Shown: positions 20,283 through 32,097 of the stretch, in pieces | Layout of the letters: the number at the start of each line of letters is the position of its first letter | How positions within the stretch are numbered: the first letter of the stretch is position 1 | Origin: Cladosporium sp. IMV 00045 | Lineage: Eukaryota; Ascomycota; Dothideomycetes; Cladosporiales; Cladosporiaceae | Direction of reading: 5' to 3' | Length of the DNA: 41,305 bases | NCBI GenBank assembly: GCA_001931905.2 | Contig: MSJI02000083.1 | Span: 25,212 to 66,516, forward strand | Made by a program: the position numbers and the translations under genes | The notes under the pieces: generated by a model | What the model saw: the letters and a program-made list of their open reading frames with translations, nothing else | What the model was told of the DNA's origin: nothing | Databases searched by the model: none

Positions 20283-21548
20283 TTACTCTGAAGAAGCGAC
20301 CTCCTTGCCCTTGACCTCATCCTTCGTGCTCTCAGCTGCCGCCTCAGCTACCGCGCCAGCCTTCATCTCCACTTCATCCTCATGCACCACAATCTCTTCG
20401 CTGTTCTCTTCATCACCAGCGACGACAGAAGAGAGGGCAAGCTTTGAAGAGCTCTTGCCCTCCTTCTTCACATTGGGAAAGGTGAAGGCAGGAGGAGCAA
20501 CAGCGAACAAGCTCTTGACGTCAAGCTTGGTCTTCTCGGGTGACGAGGTAACGAGAACATAAGCATCCTTTGCAATGCCTTCCGGGACAAAATCATCCGT
20601 CTCCAGGTCGCAAAGCGGGGAACGCTCGCCATCATCCATCTCGGTGGCCTTGCGTCTAATGATCTCTGTGCTCGAGATGCGCTGCGGAACAGGCAGCGCG
20701 GTCTCGCTGGCGGCGGAAGGCGCGCGAGATGCCAATGGCTGGCTGTAGCCATCGGGTGCCTCGTTCTCCTTGCCTCTGTAATGGCGCTTGGCTTTGGTGC
20801 TCTCATCATCCGAGCTCAAGTCGAGAATTTGGGTGCTGTGCTCCATGAGGTTGGCAGCTTCTTCCTCCGGCGTGTCTTCGTAGATTTCGAACTCCCAGCT
20901 GGCCGGCATGCTTTCTTGGATTGTCGCTCCGGCGGATTTGACCTTTGTTGGAGTGCTGGCGGTGGACATGCTTCCACTGATAGCGGCGTCCAAGCTGAAC
21001 GGCAGCGACGAAGATCCCCGGGACATGAAAGGCGGGTCCACACGTGTGAAAGGCGCGGAGCCACGGCGGTTCTTGGTGATTCCTGCGGTCTTTCGAGGTG
21101 GTGATCTTCCAGCTGGTGCTGTGAGAGGTGCGCGCGGAGATGAGATGTTGGCCCGGGCCGGCGTGCGTGCAGGCGGCGGCGGCATGGACTTGACGGGAGC
21201 CAAGGAGAAGTTGAATGGCGTCCCGCAGGTGTCGCTCTTGCTCTTCTTCGAAGGCGAGAAGAGAAGAGGATCGGTGTTTTCGGAGTCTGTTTCGTCGTAT
21301 ACGGAAGCCGAGCGTTTGCCCGTAATTTTGGCAGGAGACATGGAAGGCGTCAACGGCTTGCCACTGAGAGGCGAGCTTTTAGCGAGAAAACCTGATTTTC
21401 TCCATGTTAGTATACAAGATAGATATTACATTGGCTTGTCCTGCTCAGTCATACCATTCTGGCGGTTCTTGGCCGATGACAGTTGCTGGACGCGAGAGCT
21501 ACTAAGCTCGCCAAAAGGCGTCCTCGCCACGGGAGCAGTGGTGGCCAT
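20283..21548 (-). CDS. Disordered fungal protein with KEN box
   Basis: No named function can be assigned. Exons 21548-21455 and 21391-20283 join in frame across a canonical 63-nt intron (GTATGA...CTAAC...CAG) to give 400 residues. The N-terminus MATTAPVARTPFGELSSSRV and a central acidic patch (IYEDTPEEEAANLMEHST) look conserved rather than random. The rest is Ser/Pro/Thr-rich and probably disordered. There are many SP/TP sites (SPSKKSKS, RSPPRK, STPTK). KEN (about 239-241, in RGKENEAP) and RAPL (118-121) match APC/C degrons. This suggests a CDK-phosphorylated protein degraded in the cell cycle, such as a securin-like or chromatin regulator, but that is inference only. The frame is intact. Confidence 0.75.
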
Positions 21549-22633
21549 TGAGGCTGTCTGCGTTCTCGACAAGTCTTGACAAGTCTCGACGCGATCTCGT
21601 CGCCCACGAGCGGTGTCCCAGCACCTCGTACGTGGCTAGACTTTTAGCGTGTTTTGGTCGTAAACAAAGCGGTGGGCAAGACGACTACAGCGGGCAATGG
21701 GGTCGTTCAAGGGCGTGGCACGTAATGAAAGAGTGTGGAAGAGTGAGTGAATGAAGATGGAGACTGTGGACGAGCGAGAAAGCGAGTATAGTCTATTCAA
21801 ATGCGTAGGCAAGACAACCCCTCCCTTCGCACGCGTGTGGTGAGCTGCTTGTCACGAGTGCACGGGCTCAGACGGGCTGAGATCTCGTGTTGAACTTTGC
21901 CTGTTTCGACAGGCGCCAGCCATCTTTCCCATCTTTCCCATGCACTATGTCGTTACAGGTGACGCCTGGATGCGTTGGAACACGCGAAGAAGCGCGAGAC
22001 TGTCACGAAAGGACTGGCCATACGTTGCCGCCAAGTATATCGATGGACATGCAGTATGCAAGCATTCCGGTTTTCAACGTCTTGCTTGCTACGCCACTTT
22101 GCCTTTGCAGGACACGGAGGCACCGCATGCGTATGAGGGTGCAAGTCGTTCAAATGGACCAAGCGATTCCCTGAATATATGATCACCATCTGCCGTCGTG
22201 AGACAGACTGTTTGATCCCTTGCAATGGCTTGTACAGTGTCTTAAGTACGCGCAAAGCTGACATAGTCAAATTCTTGAACCGCGACCTCGGCAGTGCTTG
22301 AGAAGCGCTTGCTACATGTACCTAAGGTGCCTTGCTGATATTGCTTTGCAGCTTTCGCCTTAGCCTTCTAAATGCTTTCTCGTTGGCATTGCTGATTGCT
22401 TTTATTAATGGCAAATGAAATACGTCGACCATTCTGAATAATCTATAATTAATATTGCGAGCAGGACTTTACAGGCTCGTTTGAAGATGTAAATACCGGG
22501 AAGCCCTCCGAATCCGATTCCACAAGAGTCTCAAGTGACCTGACAATCTGATTCAAATATGCAAGTACGTCTGTACATGGCTTCTATCGTCTATCGTTGC
22601 TGTCGGTGTATTTTAAGATTGCCCAAGCTAAGC
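21549..22633. other. Intergenic, AT-richer, nothing recognised
   Basis: About 1.1 kb separating the promoter of the KEN-box gene from the 3' end of the sugar transporter. An AT-rich stretch lies near 22370-22480. No gene or repeat was identified. Confidence 0.6.
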
Positions 22634-24429
22634 CTAAGCTTTCTCGACCTGCTCGACCTTCTCGTCTTTGATGACCTGTTCACCGTCAAAGCTCTTGTCG
22701 TCGACACTCTGAGCCCTCTGGACGGCCTCGACGTCTTCCGCGAACTTGCTCTTCACTTGGTTCGTCCTCCAGACTGGCAAGTCACTCTCAAAGATGTAAT
22801 CGATTTCCTCGAGAGTGCGTCCAGCTGTCTCAGGGTACATGAAGAAGATGTGGACAGTCATCACCGTGCAGAGTACGCCGAAGATGATGTCTAGGTACTG
22901 AGGTCAGCGTGGGCTCTTTCGATCTCGGTTTGAGCGGAAAGCCTTACAGGTCTTCCATTGGATGTTGGTGAATGCGGGCGCGACGAAGTATGCGAGAGCG
23001 ACTGTGTGTGTTAGCTGTGGTTCGATTGATGACTTTCTTATTGGGGACGACATACAGTTGAAAATCCAGTTTGTCGCTGCCGAAAGACCGACGCCCTTGG
23101 CACGGTACTTCAGAGGAAAGACCTCCGAGCAGTATACCCATCCCACAGGGGCCTGTCACTCGCATTAGTACTCAAACTGTCGACCAGCGACAGCTCGTGA
23201 GGATCGCAACATACCCATGTAGCACCGTAGACGCCGACAAAGATATACGACAGTGCAATGACGGCTTTGCCTGGTGCACCCTTCACTTCCCACTTGAGGT
23301 TCTCGTTCTCTCCGACCGAATCCACATGCCAGCCCTCAGTGGCCATGACAGCAGCAATGCAGTAGTGCAGGATCATGCTGGAGATGGCACCGATCAAGAG
23401 AAGAGTACGACGTCCAATGCGGTCGATGAAAGGCAGAACGGCGGCTGTCGTTACCAGGAAGATAACGTACTGGATCGCGGAAGAGTAAAGGTTGGTGTTG
23501 CCACTCTGTTAGACCGATGAGTTAGCAATTTCTCTGGAATGGGAATAAAGTGTAAGATTTGACTTACCAAACCAGCCATAGAGAAAACATAAACGACGTA
23601 ATACATCATCACATTGCCGCCAACAAGCTGTTGCCACATCTGAACTGATGTACCGCACAGTGTGCGCTTCCAGATCTTAGGACCGAAGAGTTCGAAGAAG
23701 CCAACACCTTTAGCCTCCTGGGCGACACGGACAGCTTCCTTCACTTCAAGGAACTCTGCCTGGACCGACGGATCATCTCTGTTGCCACCAGCGTGAATCG
23801 AAGCCAAGACCGTGAGGCATTCCTCCCAGCGCTCCTGCCCACCAAGCCAACGTGGAGACTCAGGGAAGAAAATCAAGGCGCCGAAAAGAACAAACCCGGA
23901 ATGCTTGCACGCCCCATGCGATTCGGAAAGAAGCCGGACCAGAGACAGTGGTGCAGCCCCAGGCAATCAGGAACATGATCAAGATACCCCATTCGATGGC
24001 CCATTGCTGTATACCAACAATGCGACCACGAATCCTGCCTGGTGCGAGCTCGGCCAGATAGACGCAGACCTGAGAAGACGTGATGCCGACGGACAGACCG
24101 CTAACGATACGGCCGGCGATCAGATGGCCAACATTTTGTGAACTGCATTGGATCGCTGCGCCAATAATCCAGATGACGGAAGCGACCATCAAAGCGTAGC
24201 GGCGACCGAACCTATCGGCCAAGAAACCGGCGCAGAGAGCTCCAAGGAAAGAACCAGCAGACATCGACGCGGTGATGCCTCCTTGAAGGTTGCTATCCGG
24301 GTGATTGAAATATTCAAGGTATGTGGGCTGGTCGATCCATGCTGACATGGAACTGACATCGAAACCGAAAAGAGCTCCACCGATCGTGCCGAAGGCGGCG
24401 AGAACGTAGATATTGCTGAACTGATACAT
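22634..24429 (-). CDS. MFS sugar transporter with one frameshift
   Basis: Twelve-helix sugar:proton symporter of the fungal hexose-transporter family, in the plasma membrane. It starts MYQFSNIYVLAAFGTIGGAL. Family signatures are all present: LADRFGRRYA, PESPRWLGGQERW, the ATW-APVGWVYCSEVFPLKYR region, and PETAGRTLEEIDYIFE. Exons are 24429-23568, 23505-23215, 23152-23056, 23001-22948 and 22890-22634, with four canonical introns of 54-62 nt. Exon 1 is broken near 23905-23915. The frame giving ASFRIAWGVQA must change to that giving GFVLFGALIFFPESP, equal to two lost bases or one extra, in a spot with short A and G runs. The intact product would be about 520 residues. It is a pseudogene or an assembly error. 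A cluster of CreA-type sites lies about 410-450 bp upstream. Confidence 0.85.
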
Positions 24430-25595
24430 AGTTGCAAGTGACGCTGCCGCGTCTGTCGTAGGGACTGTTGTTAAAGAGGTTCGATTCCAGACCGCAAGAG
24501 GCGGCAATACAACAAGAAGTTACAAGACTCCAAGAAAGACCTGCTTGAAGAAGAAACGAAGAGGACCAGGAAGGAGGGCAAGATGGAAGGGCAAGTTATT
24601 TAACAAAGGCCATATCAGCCTTACGCACCTTCACGATGATCGATACCGCAATGCCACGCCACCCCCGGGAACCGAGCAGCTCCATGAACGGGAGGCTGGC
24701 ACAAGCATCTCGCTTCGACGATGCCCTCCTACCTCCTAGAGCAAAAATGCACGCAACCCACTCCTCTTCAGCATCAGTCATGTCGTCGTTGTCCGTGAAT
24801 GGCCAAACGGACGGTCCCGGACGACGCCAACCGTCCAAGTCTCCGCAGAGCCGCGCGCGATGCGCGGAGTCCCCAGCCGGGGGCTGTGGTGAACAGACCA
24901 AGACGATTGGACGGATAAATTGCAGATGTGGATTCTCGGATCATGTGGAGTGGCGATCGCCGGCATTGGTGTGCCCCCGACGTGTGCGGCTCTGCCTTTG
25001 ACGGGCGATTTAACCGATGCAGCATTTGTTCATTGTGCTGGCTTTACAAAAATGCTTGTTGTTGCTATCGGGCAAGGGTTGGGTTCGACAGACCTGCAGG
25101 GTAGACGCCGCTGACGAATTCTATCTTCTAACGGCTGTAACTGCAACGCTGTTCAGAGATGATAGCAACAGTAGTTATGAATAAGTTTTGGCATAATGAT
25201 CGAATTCGTCATGGTTGGAACCGAAGTCGAATTTGCCGGAAGACCCCAAAACTCGATGGACCGTGTGCCGGCTCTGCCCTGATATCCTCGTGACAACATG
25301 ACATCCAAGTCTCCACTTCTAATGCCACGGATCGCCTTCCTTCTTGGATGTGGCCTCGCGGAAGATGAGATCGGGCCACTTTGGTGACGGTGAAGCGCAG
25401 TGACCCATGCGTTTCTTCAGGCTGAAATTCATGTAGTCCATTTCCTATCAATTCAGTAATTATATGCAAGTGTCTCACTCAAGACCGATGATTCCAAGGA
25501 CCCGGGTTTTTCAGCTCTGATGAAGAAGGCCTCGAGACCAGTCTATAACTTCCTATACACCAAGCAGCCAAAGCATTCCTGCGGTCAATCTGTAT
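24430..25595. other. Intergenic, promoter side of the sugar transporter
   Basis: About 1.17 kb between the transporter start and the ABC transporter stop. It includes a GC-rich block at 24820-24890 with clustered SYGGRG motifs. No gene recognised. Confidence 0.55.
24841..24882. promoter_or_regulatory. Cluster of four CreA/Mig1-type sites
   Basis: SYGGRG or its complement occurs four times in 42 bp: CTCCGC (24841-24846), GCGGAG (24864-24869), CCCCAG (24871-24876) and CCGGGG (24877-24882). CreA is the carbon-catabolite repressor of filamentous ascomycetes, and paired sites are typical of its direct targets. The position, 410-450 bp before the sugar transporter ATG, fits glucose repression. Confidence 0.45.
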
Positions 25596-28500
25596 CTATC
25601 GCCTATTAAAATTCAAATACCTGCTTCCAATAAACAACAAAATCAAATTACTGCCGCAGAACGCAATCAAGATGCCCAAGTCGCGCCACCTCGTATCGAA
25701 ACTAATCGACAGCGGCTCGTAGAACTGATCTCCAACACTGTACGCACAGTAGGAGCAGTCCGACGTGGAGTTGTCGGTGATATAGCCAGCGCCGTTGTTC
25801 GCGAAGAAGGCCTGCATGTACTCGCCGCAGGTTTGGCCTTCGGGCGCCGTGAAGAGGTTAAGCTCCGCGGGGGTACATCGGACGGGCTGGCCATGCAACT
25901 CAGTTGAAACAAGGCCGCTGATCAGTCGAGTGAAGCTATGGGTAAAGGAAGTTGGCGTCAGTTTCGTGGGTCGGGAATGTGGAGAGGCATTTTTGATGCG
26001 GAGAACGGGGGAAGGATGGAGACGGGGACTTACGGGTCGAGCTCGTATAGCCAGGCCCTCCAGAAGCCTGGGATGTTCGGTTTGGGGATCTGGCGACTGA
26101 TGTCAGTGTTTTGTGGTGCTGTTGTTGGCGGCTCAGTCACTTACGGCTACACCGCAAAAGAGTGCGAAGATGATGATCAAAGGCGGGTTCAACAACATGG
26201 CGATGAAAGTGCTAGGCGTCAGAGCTGACACCATCTGAGCCAGCGTGACGGAGAAGATCTCCGTCACCAAGATCATGAAGAAGGTGTACCCAGCACGCGA
26301 AGATGCAATGTTGAAGCCGGAGGCATAGTAGATTGGCACGAAGAATCCCACCGCACACAAGAGTGAGTACGGCATCTCAGCCAGCACCATCGACAAAGCG
26401 AACGGCAGTTGCTTATAGGTCTTCGCAGCCGCCTCGCGATAGTAAACGAGCCTGGACAAGTCGTACTTGGGCTCGACCTGAGCCAAAATCAGAGCAGGCA
26501 GGACGGTGACCTGGAAGATGACGAAGATACGGTATTGCAGCGAGGATCTAGAATCGTCGAGCTGCAAGAACATCAAACCTGTGAGTAGGGCGATGGCTAC
26601 GTGGTTGAAGAACCTGGTGAAGCCGTAGTTTGGTGAGCGCCAGAAGGCCTTGTGCTGCCTCTTGTTGACAACCTTGATCTGGTGCCAGAGTGGGGTAGCG
26701 AACTCTTTTGTTTCTTTCTTCGGAGCCGCGCCAACTTCCTTGGATCGGTCGGCCTTGATACGGACGATCTCATCTTTGACACTCGACAGCTCACCGGAGT
26801 CGCGCCAGATCTCACCCCAGTCCTTGTCGCCGATACGGGGAACAATTCCAGCACCGATTGCGTCGAGCATCCATTCCGCCGGATTTGCATCAGAAGGGCA
26901 TTCAGCGCCATTCTGGCGGAAGTAGTCGATGAGGACGTTGGCATCTTTGCCAATGTCGCCGAAGTAAACGGTCTCCCCGCCCTTCTGCAAAAGCAAGAGT
27001 CGATCGAAGTTTTCGAATAGGGATGCGTTAGGCTGGTGGATGGTGCAAAGAATAGCCTGGCCGGCAGCAGCCAGCTTGCGAAGGAAACGGACAATGTTGA
27101 AAGCACTCTGGCTGTCAAGACCTGAAGTTGGTTCATCGAGGAAGAGAAGAAGCTCTGGCTTCGCAGCCAGCTCAACACCAATCGTTACGCGTTTGCGCTG
27201 TTCGACTGCCAAACCAGCTTCAGGGTCGCCGATGATAGCATCTGCAATGTCCTCCATCTCAAGAAGAGCGATGATCTCTTCGACATAGGCGTACTTCTCG
27301 GACTGGGGAGTCTCAAAAGGCTGCCTGAGGTCTGCAGAAAAGCGAAGAGCTTCTCGCACGGTCTGCGTGCCTTCATGCACATCGAGTTGTTCTGCATAAC
27401 TTGTTCCACGCTGGAAATCTGTACCTGGAGGCATGCCGTCGATGAGCTTATCGCCGGAAATGACGCCCAGATTCTTTCTCGAGGCCAAGACGTCCAACAG
27501 CGTGGTCTTGCCAGCTCCACTTGCGCCCATGAGGGCAGTGAGCTGGCCTGGTTTGACATAACCGAAGACGTCCCTCAAGAGGCGTAGCTGACCGCCAGGG
27601 ACGGGAACGTCGTAGCAAAGGTTCTCCCAAGTCAGAACTGATTTCGACTCGATGGACAGACCGGGGCCTTCCTCCGACTGCTTAGTTCCACGGTTTTCCT
27701 TCTTCTCGTGAAGGGCGGCATTGAGCTCTTTGCGTTCTTTGTTTTCTTTCGCGAAGAAGGTAATGGTCTTGCCGCCTGCTCCCCATTTGACGTACTCGCC
27801 GAGGAACGTGTTCGTTGCTAAGAAACCAGCAATCAAAACGACAATGATTCCCCAGTTGCGCCACAAGTCGCTTGGGTTGTAAGTGAATCCTTGTTCGATG
27901 TATGCCGAGCCTGGCACTTGTGGGTTGCCAGCCGTGCTACCAGCCAGAGTGCAGACTTGATGATTGATGTCGCCGTAGCCTTCACCGAATGGAATCAGAG
28001 AAGCATCCTTACACGTGAGATCGATCTTGCCAAACTCATTCATCATCAAGGCCGAAAATCCAAGACCGAGGGCGTTGATGTAGAAGATCCATCGCAGCCA
28101 GACTTGCTCCGACTGCCACTGGATCAGATATCCGCTCGTCAAAACGAACAGCGTAATGATGACGGCAGCGAACTTCATCGCATAGTCAAAGTCTGGACAA
28201 AGGCAGCCGACTGTGCGGAAGAAGAGAGTCATAGCCAGATACCCGGAGATGATCATGAGGACAAAGATGAAGAATGCGCCAGCGTCCAAGACAAGTCCGC
28301 ACATAAAGTAGACTATGATTGAGAAGACCAGAATCTGCACAGCTGAAAACGCCAGATCGACAGCAATTTGTGCTATCCATAGCGCGGAAGGTCGGTGAAA
28401 TGTGTACGCTCGGTGTTTGTTGACAATGGGTCGGCCTATCATGGTGGAAGCAAGCTCACCGAAAGCCTGGAAAGCATTGAACAGAAGTGCGATGAAGAGG

Positions 28501-30233
28501 AGACCTCCTCTCGTGAAAGCACCCTCAGAGGTTTGCGGAAGATCAAGCCAAACTGTACCCAGGATGATTGCAATGAGAATTGACGTGCCCCAGGAGACGA
28601 CGAGCGAGAAACGATCCTGCCACTTGAGGATGAACTGGCGCTGCATAAGTGCCCAGACTTGAAGGTGGAAAGGAATCGAGTAGACGGATTTCTTCGGCGC
28701 ATGGCGCTTGCCCTGGATAACCGCCGTCTTGAAATCTTCGTATACGTGTTGTTCCTCGTTCACAACTTCGCAGTACTGGGCCATCTCAGCATCGAGCTGA
28801 GCCGCATAGGTTGATTTGTTGAAAGCTTCGGCAAGAGCTTCAGGGGTAGAAGGAACATTGCTCGCATCGCGTCCTAGTTTGTACTCCCTCTCAAAGCGAT
28901 CTGTACATCCAGTAAGATAGTCCGGTGTGGTTTGTCGAGGCTTCTCCAAGAACCCAAGACCCTCAAAATAGCTCCTTGCCTCTTTCGCCGGGCCAAAGAA
29001 GACCTGACGACCCTCGTCGATGACCATGACCTTGTCGAATTGAGAGTAGATATTCTCAGACGCCTGGTAAAGACTGACAAACGTCGTCGTATGGTAAACA
29101 TTGGTGAGGACTCTCAGCGACTTGGCGTAGTCCAGTGCGGTCGAGGCGTCAAGACCACGGGTACTGTTGTCATGCGAGCAGACAGCACCACCAGTCACCA
29201 TCATCTCTGCAATGGAGACACGTTTGCGCTCGCCACCGGAGATGCCACGGACGAAGGGGTTGCCTACGATCGTGTTCTTAGTGTGCTCAATGTTGAACAT
29301 ACGGAGGAGCATGTCGATGACTTTGTCCTTGAACTCTTTCTTCGAGACACCTCCAGGCCTGTTTCCTGGCACTTTGGTGTCGAGGGCGAATCCCAATGTT
29401 TGCCCAACGGTCAAGGTTGGGTGATGGATATCATCTTCCTGGCAGTAGACCGCTTCGCCACGATATCTCTTCTCGAACTCCTTGCTCGTGAAAGGCCCAT
29501 ACAATACCTCACCATCAATGCCAGTGTATCCAAATCGCTGGTTGGCAATGACCTTCAGGAAAGACGTGCACCCAGAGCCGGGTCGGCCGAGTACGAGAAT
29601 CATCTCGCCGGGCTGGACAAGACCATGGAAGTCTTTCAATATCTCCACCTCCTTCCCCTTGTCACCCAAGCCGAACCAATGCATCAAGGTTCCAGGCAAA
29701 TTGATGAAATTGACGAAAGCATCCGGAAAGGTAGGCTGGTAGTTTTTGACACCGCCAATACCTTTGACAGTCAACTTGTCCCACGACACGCCTATCCTCT
29801 TCCCTTTGATACCGGACTCCTCCTCAAGGGTTCTATTCCCTCTCAACACATCTTCCAAATCAAACGGCTCACCCTCCTCGCTTGAGCCGGACGAAATTGC
29901 TTTCTCCACATCTTGCGCGCCTTTTTGCCTGGTATGCTGTCTTGAGATCCTGTTACTCGTGCGAGAAAACTCCCTCTGCAGCTCGGCGAATTCAGTTTCG
30001 GCACCTTTCACATCGACGCCTGTCGGTCTCCGCTCGAGCTGCACGGGCACGGGCTGAGGTCTTGTTTCCTTCTCCAGGTCCGCTAGGTTGTCAGGCGTTC
30101 GCCTTCCCTCTTCGGCATCTGCAGCACGATGCGGCTCGGTGCGATTGCCAGCTAATGTCGGTTTGGCACCAGTGCGGTCTTCGGGGTGATTGAGGTCCAA
30201 AGCTTCTTGGACTTTCTCGTCTGCTTTTTCCAT
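25596..30233 (-). CDS. PDR/CDR-type ABC transporter (ABCG, full size)
   Basis: Full-size drug-efflux pump with (NBD-TMD)x2 layout. Exons 30233-26145, 26089-26034 and 25935-25596 join in frame to 1494 residues. NBD1 has the fungal degenerate Walker A GRPGSGCTS (about 216-224, Cys replacing Lys), signature VRGISGGERKRVS and DNSTRGLDAS. NBD2 has the consensus Walker A GASGAGKTT (903-911), the divergent signature LAVEQRKRVTIGVELA and Walker B LLLFLDEPTSGLDS. Two six-helix membrane domains and a cysteine-bearing extracellular loop before the last helix are present, and the tail ends SRYLNFNRR. Such proteins export azoles, other toxicants or plant compounds. The substrate cannot be inferred. One oddity is VCSHDNSTRG, where the family normally has Trp before the Asp. 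The frame is intact over 4.5 kb. Confidence 0.95.
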
Positions 30234-32097
30234 GCTGGCTGTATTTGACGTATTCTTCCTCTGTCCTGATCTGAGCTCAGGTAGCTGGAGAGCTTCGTTG
30301 GAAGATCTCTTACAGCTTGGTAAACAACGTCGTCGTCGGATCTATTTTCACCACCTCTACCGCCAAAGTTATACAACCACAAACGCGAACCAGGCAGCAA
30401 TGAGTCAAATGGTCAACAAACAACAGAAGAGAATAGAGCAAAGGTATGCAAGTCAGCAAAACAAAAAAGAAGCCCGTCCCCAAGACCAACTAAAATCTAC
30501 CGAGTCACCAGGCAGGAAGGCAGCCGCGTCGAGGATCAACGCATGATTAATAACAATGAGCCACACATGCATCGCCAAAAGCATGTGTCGAATAGCTAGG
30601 TAATTAAGCTCCCAAGACAGGATCGAAAGCTTCGGGGCAAAGAAACGGCGGTACCGGCGGCGGTCGGTGCAATAACAGCGCCTTCCCTAGCCAAACACGA
30701 AGCGAGGCAAGCAAAGCGAGAATCACACCATTCCACCGTTCTCCCGTTTTCTGCGCGGCCGGTAGCGGCATTGGGCGGCGAGCCGGAATGGGTTAAAACA
30801 CTTCGAAGATACAGTACCGAATCGGGGCGGCGGTGGCCTCGCAAAGACGCAGAAGCAAAAACAGCTTGCTTGCTTTCCCAGTCGCGTTGCATGATGGATG
30901 CCGCGCCGGATCGCGCATCTTCCAAACATCCGAAAGAGAAAAGTAGTTAGGCGAAGTGAGAGCGAAACACCACGCGGTCGGGAGCGGGAGGTTTTCGCGT
31001 TTGTTATCTCCGCATTTCGATCTTTTGATGAGCGGGGAGAAACCTTGTGTTGTTCGCGTGGTTTGATGATCTTTTCGAAACGGAGTTCTGCTGCAACGCA
31101 CGCACGAGCTGTCTTCTCGTATCAGATACGACGACTCTGCGACGACATCCAGCATCCGAAGGACACACAACAACCAATCTTGCATCAACTCCAGCACGTA
31201 GTCCTCGCGCACGAAATACGATATAGAAACATGCTTTTCCTGAAGGAAGCGATACATCGCGAATTGAGGGGAAAGGGTTCAAAGCGAAGTGGATTCCTTT
31301 GCGCGTGTCATGCACCCCCAAATCTCCACCCCCGTACGATCTTATCAATTCCTTCCAAGCCCATAACGAACAATCTCGCCTGCCTTCGTCGGGGGCTTTG
31401 CGTTGCCGAGCCGGGCGGTTAGAATGGCGCGATGGGCACAGGGTGGAAAATCGCGCCGAATCATCTCACGATTGGGATATTTCTAGTCGTGATCAAATGG
31501 TTTCTTCGTGGGTAATATCTACAGAATTCGAATATCTCCTGACAAGGACTCGCAGGTAATCTGGTTTGCTGGCTAGTACTGTACTGCTTTCCTTCTCAGT
31601 TGATTGCATCCTCCAAAACTACCAAACACAGCTCATGAGTTCCCACGTGCCTCGGCTCAATGAAACACTCTACCTCGTCACAGTAGTCTCTCACCTGCAG
31701 GCTGCAGGCCTTCACGCGAGTCAGTCTTTCGTCGCATGTAAATAGCGAATGCTCTTGTATGATATTTGTCCAGACACAGGGAATGGTCTAGCCTGTTCAG
31801 GGTCCCGGTACTCGCATTAGTGACATTTGCAGTCCTTAGCTGTTCGCGTGTAGCTGACAAATCAGGTCCACCGCATGCACCGGAATGGGCGGTGTCGGTG
31901 ACCGGTGACTGTTAATGGGTCCGGTGCCTGCTTGGCTTGCGATCGTGGTATGCGTGAGTTGTTCCGTGAGCCGACGGAGGAGGAAGGTCTCTATATGTTA
32001 GGTTTCTGGGCCCGGGCGGTCTTTGCTCTTTGATTGTCGTAGATCTCATTTGTCCGGCTCTCGTGGAGAGTGCGAACATCCTTCATCACTCGTCACC
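30234..32097. other. Intergenic, promoter of the ABC transporter
   Basis: About 1.9 kb upstream of the ABC transporter and downstream of Opi1. Opposing ORFs of 150-175 codons at 30793-31422 overlap each other and match nothing I know. No RNA gene or repeat found. Confidence 0.55.

Noticed and set aside
30793..31422. Opposing ORFs of 154 and 174 codons
   Set aside because: They overlap on opposite strands, show no family features and have no intron signals, so are likely chance.
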